From Sabellastarte sp. h YS-2021 (Eukaryota; Annelida; Polychaeta; Sabellida; Sabellidae): a stretch of DNA of 64,000 nucleotides. Location of the stretch: assembly GCA_964017235.1 (NCBI GenBank), contig OZ024929.1, positions 26,347,464 to 26,411,463 of the forward strand, given 5' to 3'. Position numbers and translations under genes: made by a program. A model generated the notes under the pieces. The model was not told the DNA's origin. It ran no database searches and saw only the letters and a program-made list of their open reading frames with translations. Positions 39,501-51,500 of this stretch are shown piece by piece (position 1 is the first letter of the stretch; each line of letters opens with the position of its first letter).

Positions 39501-42500
39501 TAAATCGTACAAAATGGTGGTTAATAAAAGTAAAACATCCCTCATTGGACATATACAGAAAAAATATATCCCTCATGAAGATTAACAATATAATACTTGT
39601 GCTGCACACTCGTATAATATTATCTTCATTTGTACAGGTGATATATTTTTTCTGTATATGTCATTCGAGAAGTTTTCCTATTATGTTCAGGGTATGAATG
39701 TATATTTGGGGAACATCATTGTACTCACTCAGCGATAGCTCAAGACATGATGGTTGAGTGGAGGAATGTTTTTCTCAGGATTTAGTCAACAGTATTTTTG
39801 GGGAAAATCAGTGATATATTCACATGGTAATAGCTGGGAAATGCTAGTTAAGTGAAAAGGATATAAAAAAGTGTCCTCTATATATATCAGGTATATATAT
39901 CACTATACTTGGCACTAGTAGATCTACCCTTGTCTAAGTACAAGTATTTTTCAGATACACAAATCGTGCGATACACAGATGTATATTCTGTCAGGAACGG
40001 ACTTAATATTTTGGGACTATGGGGAGAATGTAACTTAACTTTCTTGGCAATGGCTGAGATATCCTGACTAAATACAAGTATTTTTCAGATGCCAAAATCA
40101 TGTGGTACACTGGCATATCATTTTTATAACAGGTAACTGTATACTTTAAGGTTTATCAGGGGGATGTGACTTTATTTACATGGTAATGGGAAATTATGAT
40201 TATGTAGGTGTAGGTATTTTTGTGATGTTACTGTTTCTTCTGTACTCAAGCCAGTACTCACTTTGAGATTGCCGGCAGTGGTCTCTCATCATTAGGCTGA
40301 GGTGAGTAGGTGCGGGCTGGTGGTAATGGGGTGTTTGCTAGCTCTGACAGTAGACGAGGAGGGGTCTGCTGTCTGGGCGGGTCTGAAATACACATATCAA
40401 TTCATTTTCCATTCACAATAAACAGACCATAAAGAGAGATTACTTATGATCTACATAGGTAGAAAATTTAGTGGGGAAAAAATATTTCACAAATTTCCAA
40501 ATTTTGAAAAAACTAGAAATAGGACGCCCTGTTGATAGTAGATGCGAATAGAAACAGGATAGCATAGAACACACATTACCATGTGTAATGTCCACCCCAT
40601 GAACCTTGCCCAAATTGTACAGTAGTCTTACAAGACCCTGTTTCATTTGTAAAATATATGAATGATGCTTAAATATTTATTAGTGTAGATGTAAATGATT
40701 TCAGCTTCATGCCTTTTTGCATTGGTTGGGTTGAAAATTTTGACGAAATCACTCTATCTTGCACGGTTAAGAAGATAGAAGCAAATTCCTGTTTTTCTAT
40801 TTTTGGCAAAAATTTGAAAATTCAAAATGGCCGCCATTTTTGGGAAAAGGAAATTTTTTTGAAAATTGCCAAGAGTACATTTCTTAGATACCCCATGGGT
40901 CGAAAATTTCAACGAAATAACTCTATTTTGCACGGTTAAGGCCAGTTTGTGTTTTTCCATTTTGGGCAAAAATTCGAAAATTCAATATGGCCGCCATATG
41001 TGGGGAGGGGAAAATTTTTGGAAAATTGCAAAGATTACATTCCTTAGATACCCTGTGGGTTGAAAATTTCGACGAAATCGCTCTATCTCGCATGGTTAAG
41101 GAGATAGAAGCAAATTTGTGTTTTGCCATTTTTGGCAAAAATTAAAAAATTCAAAATGGCCGCCATTTTAGGGGAGGGGAAATTTTTTTGAAAATTGCAA
41201 AGATTACATTCCTTAGATACCCTGTGGGTTGAAAATTTCGACGAAATCGCTCTATCTCGCATGGTTAAGGAGATAGAAGCAAATTTGTGTTTTGCCATTT
41301 TTGGCAAAAATTAAAAAATTCAAAATGGCCGCCATTTTAGGGGAGGGGAAATTTTTTTTTAAATTGCCAAGAATACAATGCTCAAATACCTGTGGGTCGA
41401 AAATTTTGACGAAATCGCTCTATCTCGCACGGTTAAGGAGATAGAAGGAAATTTGTGTTTTGCCATTTTTGGGGAGGGGAAAATTTTTTAAAAATTTTAA
41501 AGATTACATTCCTTAGATACCCTGTGGGTCGAAAATTTCGACGAAATCGCTCTATCTCACACAGTTAAGGAGATAGAAGGAAATTTGTGTTTTGCCATTT
41601 TTGGCAAAAATTCGAAAATTCAAAATGGCCGCCATTTTTGGGGAGGGGAAAACTTTTTAAAAATTGGCAAGAGTACAACTCTCAGATACCCTGTGGGTCG
41701 AAAATTTTGCCGAAATCGCTCTATCTCGCACGGTTAAGGAGATAGAAGCAAATTAGTGTTTTGCCATTTTTGGCAAAAATTCTAAAATTCAAAATGGCCG
41801 CCATTTTTGGGGAGGGGAAAATTTTTTAAAAATTACCAAGAGTACAATGCTGAGATACCCTGTGGGTCGAAAATTTTGACGAAATCACTCTATCTCGCAC
41901 GGTTAAGGAGATAGAAACAAATTTGTGTTTTGCATTTTTGGCAAAAATTCTAAAATTCAAAAATGGCCGCCATTTTTGGGGAGGGGAAAATTTTTGGAAA
42001 ATTGCAAAGATTGCATTCCTTAGATACCCTGTGGGTCGAAAATTTCGACGAAATCGCTCTATCTCGCACGGTTAAGGAGATAGAAGCAAATTTGTGTTTT
42101 GCCATTTTTGGCAAAAATTCGAAAATTCAAAATGGCCGCCATTTTAGGGGAGGGGAAATTTTTTTTTAAATTGCCAAGAATACAATGCTCAAATACCTGT
42201 GGGTCGAAAATTTTGACGAAATCGCTCTATCTCGCATGGTTAAGGAGATAGAAGGAAATTTGTGTTTTGCCATTTTTGGGGAGGGGAAAATTTTTTAAAA
42301 ATTTTAAAGATTACATTCCTTAGATACCCTGTGGGTCGAAAATTTCGACGAAATCGCTCTATCTCACACAGTTAAGGAGATAGAAGGAAATTTGTGTTTT
42401 GCCATTTTTGGCAAAAATTCGAAAATTCAAAATGGCCGCCATTTTTGGGGAGGGGAAAACTTTTTAAAAATTGGCAAGAGTACAACTCTCAGATACCCTG

Positions 42501-45500
42501 TGGGTCGAAAATTTTGCCGAAATCGCTCTATCTCGCACGGTTAAGGAGATAGAAGCAAATTAGTGTTTTGCCATTTTTGGCAAAAATTCTAAAATTCAAA
42601 ATGGCCGCCATTTTTGGGGAGGGGAAAATTTTTTTAAAAATTACCAAGAGTACAATGCTGAGATACCCTGTGGGTCGAAAATTTTGACGAAATCACTCTA
42701 TCTTGCACGGTTAAGGAGATAGAAACAAATTTGTGTTTTGCATTTTTGGCAAAAATTCTAAAATTCAAAATGGCCGCCATTTTTGGGGAGGGGAAAATTT
42801 TTTGAAAATTGCATAGAGTCGAAAATTTCGACGAAATCGCTCTATCTAGCATGGTTAAGGAGATAGAAGCAAATTTGTGTTTTGCCATTTTTGGCAAAAA
42901 TTCGAAAATTCAAAATGGCCGCCATTTTTGGGGAGGGGAAAACTTTTTAAAAATTGGCAAGAGTAGAATTGTCAGATACCCTGTGGGTCGAAAATTTTGC
43001 CGAAATCGCTCTATCTCGCACGGTTAAGGAGATAGAAGCAAATTAGTGTTTTGCCATTTTTGGCAAAAATTCTAAAATTCAAAATGGCCGCCATTTTTGG
43101 GGAGGGGAAAATTTTTTTTAAATTACCAAGAGTACAATGCTGAGATACCCTGTGGGTCGAAAATTTTGACGAAATCACTCTATCTTGCACGGTTAAGGAG
43201 ATAGAAACAAATTTGTGTTTTGCATTTTTGGCAAAAATTCTAAAATTCAAAATGGCCGCCATTTTTGGGGAGGGGAAAATTTTTGGAAAATTGCAAAGAT
43301 TGCATTCCTTAGATACCCTGTGGGTCGAAAATTTCGACGAAATCGCTCTATCTCGCATGGTTAAGGAGATAGAAGCAAATTTGTGTTTTGCCATTTTTGG
43401 CAAAAATTCGAAAATTCAAAATGGCCGCCATTTTTGGGGAGGGGAAAACTTTTTAAAAATTGGCAAGAGTAGAATTGTCAGATACCCTGTGGGTCGAAAA
43501 TTTTGCCGAAATCGCTCTATCTCGCACGGTTAAGGAGATAGAAGCAAATTAGTGTTTTGCCATTTTTGGCAAAAATTCTAAAATTCAAAATGGCCGCCAT
43601 TTTTGGGGAGGGGAAAATTTTTTAAAAATTACCAAGAGTACAATGCTGAGATACCCTGTGGGTCGAAAATTTTGACGAAATCACTCTATCTTGCACGGTT
43701 AAGGAGATAGAAACAAATTTGTGTTTTGCATTTTTGGCAAAAATTCTAAAATTCAAAATGGCCGCCATTTTCGGGGAGGGGAAAATTTTTGGAAAATTGC
43801 AAAGATTGCATTCCTTAGATACCCTGTGGGTCGAAAATTTTGCCGAAATCGCTCTATCTCGCACGGTTAAGGAGATAGAAGCAAATTAGTGTTTTGCCAT
43901 TTTTGGCAAAAATTCTAAAATTCAAAATGGCCGCCATTTTTGGGGAGGGGAAAATTTTTTGAAAATTGCATAGAGTCGAAAATTTCGACGAAATCGCTCT
44001 ATCTAGCATGGTTAAGGAGATAGAAGCAAATTTGTGTTTTGCCATTTTTGGCAAAAATTCGAAAATTCAAAATGGCCGCCATTTTTGGGGAGGGGAAAAC
44101 TTTTTAAAAATTGGCAAGAGTAGAATTGTCAGATACCCTGTGGGTCGAAAATTTTGCCGAAATCGCTCTATCTCGCACGGTTAAGGAGATAGAAGCAAAT
44201 TAGTGTTTTGCCATTTTTGGCAAAAATTCTAAAATTCAAAATGGCCGCCATTTTTGGGGAGGGGAAAATTTTTTTTAAATTACCAAGAGTACAATGGTGA
44301 GATACCCTGTGGGTCGAAAATTTTGACGAAATCACTCTATCTTGCACGGTTAAGGAGATAGAAACAAATTTGTGTTTTGCATTTTTGGCAAAAATTCTAA
44401 AATTCAAAATGGCCGCCATTTTTGGGGAGGGGAAAATTTTTGGAAAATTGCAAAGATTGCATTCCTTAGATACCCTGTGGGTCGAAAATTTTGCCGAAAT
44501 CGCTCTATCTCGCACGGTTAAGGAGATAGAAGCAAATTTGTGTTTTGCCATTTTTGGCAAAAATTAAAAAATTCAAAATGGCCGCCATTTTAGGGGAGGG
44601 GAAATTTTTTTGAAAATTGCAAAGATTACATTCCTTAGATACCCTGTGGGTTGAAAATTTCGACGAAATCGCTCTATCTCGCATGGTTAAGGAGATAGAA
44701 GCAAATTTGTGTTTTGCCATTTTTGGCAAAAATTAAAAAATTCAAAATGGCCGCCATTTTAGGGGAGGGGAAATTTTTTTTTAAATTGCCAAGAATACAA
44801 TGCTCAAATACCTGTGGGTCGAAAATTTTGACGAAATCGCTCTATCTCGCACGGTTAAGGAGATAGAAGGAAATTTGTGTTTTGCCATTTTTGGGGAGGG
44901 GAAAATTTTTTAAAAATTTTAAAGATTACATTCCTTAGATACCCTGTGGGTCGAAAATTTCGACGAAATCGCTCTATCTCACACAGTTAAGGAGATAGAA
45001 GGAAATTTGTGTTTTGCCATTTTTGGCAAAAATTCGAAAATTCAAAATGGCCACCATTTTTGGGGAGGGGAAAACTTTTTAAAAATTGGCAAGAGTACAA
45101 CTCTCAGATACCCTGTGGGTCGAAAATTTTGCCGAAATCGCTCTATCTCGCACGGTTAAGGAGATAGAAGCAAATTAGTGTTTTGCCATTTTTGGCAAAA
45201 ATTCTAAAATTCAAAATGGCCGCCATTTTTGGGGAGGGGAAAATTTTTTAAAAATTACCAAGAGTACAATGCTGAGATACCCTGTGGGTCGAAAATTTTG
45301 ACGAAATCACTCTATCTCGCACGGTTAAGGAGATAGAAACAAATTTGTGTTTTGCATTTTTGGCAAAAATTCTAAAATTCAAAATGGCCGCCATTTTAGG
45401 GGAGGGGAAATTTTTTTTTAAATTGCCAAGAATACAATGCTCAAATACCTGTGGGTCGAAAATTTTGACGAAATCGCTCTATCTCGCACGGTTAAGGAGA

Positions 45501-48500
45501 TAGAAGGAAATTTGTGTTTTGCCATTTTTGGGGAGGGGAAAATTTTTTAAAAATTTTAAAGATTACATTCCTTAGATACCCTGTGGGTCGAAAATTTCGA
45601 CGAAATCGCTCTATCTCACACAGTTAAGGAGATAGAAGGAAATTTGTGTTTTGCCATTTTTGGCAAAAATTCGAAAATTCAAAATGGCCACCATTTTTGG
45701 GGAGGGGAAAACTTTTTAAAAATTGGCAAGAGTACAACTCTCAGATACCCTGTGGGTCGAAAATTTTGCCGAAATCGCTCTATCTCGCACGGTTAAGGAG
45801 ATAGAAGCAAATTAGTGTTTTGCCATTTTTGGCAAAAATTCTAAAATTCAAAATGGCCGCCATTTTTGGGGAGGGGAAAATTTTTTAAAAATTACCAAGA
45901 GTACAATGCTGAGATACCCTGTGGGTCGAAAATTTTGACGAAATCACTCTATCTCGCACGGTTAAGGAGATAGAAACAAATTTGTGTTTTGCATTTTTGG
46001 CAAAAATTCTAAAATTCAAAAATGGCCGCCATTTTTGGGGAGGGGAAAATTTTTGGAAAATTGCAAAGATTGCATTCCTTAGATACCCTGTGGGTCGAAA
46101 ATTTCGACGAAATCGCTCTATCTCGCACGGTTAAGGAGATAGAAGCAAATTTGTGTTTTGCCATTTTTGGCAAAAATTCGAAAATTCAAAATGGCCGCCA
46201 TTTTAGGGGAGGGGAAATTTTTTTTTAAATTGCCAAGAATACAATGCTCAAATACCTGTGGGTCGAAAATTTTGACGAAATCGCTCTATCTCGCATGGTT
46301 AAGGAGATAGAAGGAAATTTGTGTTTTGCCATTTTTGGGGAGGGGAAAATTTTTTAAAAATTTTAAAGATTACATTTCTTAGATACCCTGTGGGTCGAAA
46401 ATTTCGACGAAATCGCTCTATCTCACACAGTTAAGGAGATAGAAGGAAATTTGTGTTTTGCCATTTTTGGCAAAAATTCGAAAATTCAAAATGGCCGCCA
46501 TTTTTGGGGAGGGGAAAACTTTTTAAAAATTGGCAAGAGTACAACTCTCAGATACCCTGTGGGTCGAAAATTTTGCCGAAATCGCTCTATCTCGCACGGT
46601 TAAGGAGATAGAAGCAAATTAGTGTTTTGCCATTTTTGGCAAAAATTCTAAAATTCAAAATGGCCGCCATTTTTGGGGAGGGGAAAATTTTTTTAAAAAT
46701 TACCAAGAGTACAATGATGAGATACCCTGTGGGTCGAAAATTTTGACGAAATCACTCTATCTTGCACGGTTAAGGAGATAGAAACAAATTTGTGTTTTGC
46801 ATTTTTGGCAAAAATTCTAAAATTCAAAATGGCCGCCATTTTTGGGGAGGGGAAAATTTTTTGAAAATTGCATAGAGTCGAAAATTTCGACGAAATCGCT
46901 CTATCTAGCATGGTTAAGGAGATAGAAGCAAATTTGTGTTTTGCCATTTTTGGCAAAAATTCGAAAATTCAAAATGGTCGCCATTTTTGGGGAGGGGAAA
47001 ACTTTTTAAAAATTGGCAAGAGTAGAATTGTCAGATACCCTGTGGGTCGAAAATTTTGCCGAAATCGCTCTATCTCGCACGGTTAAGGAGATAGAAGCAA
47101 ATTAGTGTTTTGCCATTTTTGGCAAAAATTCTAAAATTCAAAATGGCCGCCATTTTTGGGGAGGGGAAAATTTTTTTTAAATTACCAAGAGTACAATGCT
47201 GAGATACCCTGTGGGTCGAAAATTTTGACGAAATCACTCTATCTTGCACGGTTAAGGAGATAGAAACAAATTTGTGTTTTGCATTTTTGGCAAAAATTCT
47301 AAAATTCAAAATGGCCGCCATTTTTGGGGAGGGGAAAATTTTTGGAAAATTGCAAAGATTGCAATCTTAGATACCCTGTGGGTCGAAAATTTCGACGAAA
47401 TCGCTCTATGTCGCACGGTTAAGGAGATAGAAGCAAATTTGTATTTTGCCATTTTGGGCAAAAATTCGAAAATTCAAAATGGCCGCCATTTTTGGGGAGG
47501 GGAAAATTTTTTGAAAATTGCAAAGATTGCAATCTTAGATACCCTGTGGGTCGAAAATTTCGACGAAATTGCCCTATCTCGCACGGTTAAGGAGATAGAA
47601 GGAAATTTGTGTTTTGCCATTTTTGGCAAAAATTCGAAAATTCAAAATGGCCGCCATTTTTGGGGAGGGGAAAACTTTTTCAAAATTGGCAAGAGTAGAA
47701 TTGTCAGATACCCTGTGGGTCGAAAATTTTGCCGAAATCGCTCTATCTCGCACGGTTAAGGAGATAGAAGAAAATTTGTGTTTTGCCATTTTTGGCAAAA
47801 ATTCTAAAATTCAAAATGGCCGCCATTTTTGGGGAGGGGAAAATTTTTTTTAAATTACCAAGAGTACAATGCTGAGATACCCTGTGGGTCGAAAATTTTG
47901 ACGAAATCACTCTATCTTGCACGGTTAAGGAGATAGAAACAAATTTGTGTTTTGCATTTTTGGCAAAAATTCTAAAATTCAAAATGGCCGCCATTTTTGG
48001 GGAGGGGAAAATTTTTGGAAAATTGCAAAGATTGCATTCCTTAGATACCCTGTGGGTCGAAAATTTCGACGAAATCGCTCTATCTCGCATGGTTAAGGAG
48101 ATAGAAGCAAATTTGTGTTTTGCCATTTTTGGCAAAAATTCTAAAATTCAAAATGGCCGCCATTTTTGGGGAGGGGAAAATTTTTGGAAAATTGCAAAGA
48201 TTGCATTCCTTAGATACCCTGTGGGTCGAAAATTTTGACGAAATCGCTCTATGTCGCACGGTTAAGGAGATAGAAGCAAATTTGTGTTTTGCCATTTTTG
48301 GCAAAAATTCTAAAATTCAAAATGGCCGCCATTTTTGGGGAGGGGAAAATTTTTGGAAAATTGCAAAGATTGCAATCTTAGTAACCCTGTGGGTCGAAAA
48401 TTTCGACGAAATCGCTCTATCTCGCACGGTTAAGGAGATAGAAGCAAATTTGTGTTTTGCCATTTTTGGCAAAAATTCGAAAATTCAAAATGGCCGCCAT

Positions 48501-51500
48501 TTTTGGGGAGGGGAAAATTTTTTGAAAATTGCAAAGATTGCAATCTTAGATACCCTGTGGGTCGAAAATTTCGACGAAATCGCTCTATCTCGCACGGTTA
48601 AGGAGATAGAAGCAAATTTGTGTTTTGCCATTTTTGGCAAAAATTCTAAAATTCAAAATGGCCGCCATTTTTGGGGAGGGGAAAATTTTTGGAAAATTGC
48701 AAAGATTGCATTCCTTAGATATACTGTGGGTCGAAAATTTCGACGAAATCGCTCTATCTCGCACGGTTAAGGAGATAGAAGGAAATTTGTGTTTTGCCAT
48801 TTTTGGCAAAAATTCGAAAATTCAAAATGGCCGCCATTTTTGGGGAGGGGAAAACTTTTTCAAAATTGGCAAGAGTAGAATTGTCAGATACCCTGTGGGT
48901 CGAAAATTTTGCCGAAATCGCTCTATCTCGCACGGTTAAGGAGATAGAAGAAAATTTGTGTTTTGCCATTTTTGGCAAAAATTCTAAAATTCAAAATGGC
49001 CGCCATTTTTGGGGAGGGGAAAATTTTTTTTAAATTACCAAGAGTACAATGCTGAGATACCCTGTGGGTCGAAAATTTTGACGAAATCACTCTATCTTGC
49101 ACGGTTAAGGAGATAGAAACAAATTTGTGTTTTGCAATTTTGGCAAAAATTCTAAAATTCAAAATGGCCGCCATTTTTGGGGAGGGGAAAATTTTTGGAA
49201 AATTGCAAAGATTGCATTCCTTAGATACCCTGTGGGTCGAAAATTTCGACGAAATCGCTCTATCTCGCATGGTTAAGGAGATAGAAGCAAATTTGTGTTT
49301 TGCCATTTTTGGCAAAAATTCTAAAATTCAAAATGGCCGCCATTTTTGGGGAGGGGAAAATTTTTGGAAAATTGCAAAGATTGCATTCCTTAGATACCCT
49401 GTGGGTCGAAAATTTTGACGAAATCGCTCTATGTCGCACGGTTAAGGAGATAGAAGCAAATTTGTGTTTTGCCATTTTTGGCAAAAATTCTAAAATTCAA
49501 AATGGCCGCCATTTTTGGGGAGGGGAAAATTTTTGGAAAATTGCAAAGATTGCAATCTTAGTAACCCTGTGGGTCGAAAATTTCGACGAAATCGCTCTAT
49601 CTCGCACGGTTAAGGAGATAGAAGCAAATTTGTGTTTTGCCATTTTTGGCAAAAATTCGAAAATTCAAAATGGCCGCCATTTTTGGGGAGGGGAAAATTT
49701 TTTGAAAATTGCAAAGATTGCAATCTTAGATACCCTGTGGGTCGAAAATTTCGACGAAATCGCTCTATCTCGCACGGTTAAGGAGATAGAAGCAAATTTG
49801 TGTTTTGCCATTTTTGGCAAAAATTCTAAAATTCAAAATGGCCGCCATTTTTGGGGAGGGGAAAATTTTTGGAAAATTGCAAAGATTGCATTCCTTAGAT
49901 ATACTGTGGGTCGAAAATTTCGACGAAATCGCTCTATCTCGCACGGTTAAGGAGATAGAAGGAAATTTGTGTTTTGCCATTTTTGGCAAAAATTCGAAAA
50001 TTCAAAATGGCCGCCATTTTTGGGGAGGGGAAAACTTTTTCAAAATTGGCAAGAGTAGAATTGTCAGATACCCTGTGGGTCGAAAATTTTGCCGAAATCG
50101 CTCTATCTCGCACGGTTAAGGAGATAGAAGCAAATTTGTGTTTTGCCATTTTTGGCAAAAATTCTAAAATTCAAAATGGCCGCCATTTTTGGGGAGGGGA
50201 AAATTTTTTTTAAATTACCAAGAGTACAATGCTGAGATACCCTGTGGGTCGAAAATTTTGACGAAATCACTCTATCTTGCACGGTTAAGGAGATAGAAAC
50301 AAATTTGTGTTTTGCATTTTTGGCAAAAATTCTAAAATTCAAAATGGCCGCCATTTTTGGGGAGGGGAAAATTTTTGGAAAATTGCAAAGATTGCATTCC
50401 TTAGATACCCTGTGGGTCGAAAATTTCGACGAAATCGCTCTATCTCGCATGGTTAAGGAGATAGAAGCAAATTTGTGTTTTGCCATTTTTGGCAAAAATT
50501 CGAAAATTCAAAATGGCCGCCATTTTTGGGGAGGGGAAAACTTTTTAAAAATTGGCAAGAGTAGAATTGTCAGATACCCTGTGGGTCGAAAATTTTGCCG
50601 AAATCGCTCTATCTCGCACGGTTAAGGAGATAGAAGCAAATTAGTGTTTTGCCATTTTTGGCAAAAATTCTAAAATTCAAAATGGCCGCCATTTTTGGGG
50701 AGGGGAAAATTTTTTTTAAATTACCAAGAGTACAATGCTGAGATACCCTGTGGGTCGAAAATTTTGACGAAATCGCTCTATGTCGCACGGTTAAGGAGAT
50801 AGAAGTAAATTTGTGTTTTTCCATTTTTGGCAAAAATTCGAAAATTCAAAATGGCCGCCATTTTTGGGGAGGGGAAAATTTTTTGAAAATTGCAAAGATT
50901 GCAATCCTTAGATACCCTGTGGGTCGAAAATTTTGACGAAATCGCTCTATCTCGCACGGTTAAGGAGATAGAAGCAAATTTGTGTTTTGCCATTTTTGGC
51001 AAAAATTCTAAAATTCAAAATGGCCGCCATTTTTGGGGAGGGGAAAATTTTTGGAAAATTGCAAAGATTGCATTCCTTAGATATCCTGTGGGTCGAAAAT
51101 TTCGACGAAATCGCTCTATCTCGCACGGTTAAGGAGATAGAAGGAAATTTGTGTTTTGCCATTTTTGGCAAAAATTCGAAAATTCAAAATGGCCGCCATT
51201 TTTGGGGAGGGGAAAATTTTTGGAAAATTGCAAAGATTGCATTCCTTAGATATCCTGTGGGTCGAAAATTTTGGACGAAATCGCTCTATCTCGCACGGTT
51301 AAGGAGATAGAAGGAAATTTGTGTTTTGCCATTTTTGGCAAAAATTCGAAAATTCAAAATGGCCGCCATTTTTGGGGAGGGGAAAACTTTTTAAAAATTG
51401 GCAAGAGTAGAATTGTCAGATACCCTGTGGGTCGAAAATTTTGCCGAAATCGCTCTATCTCGCATGGTTAAGGAGATAGAAGCAAATTAGTGTTTTGCCA

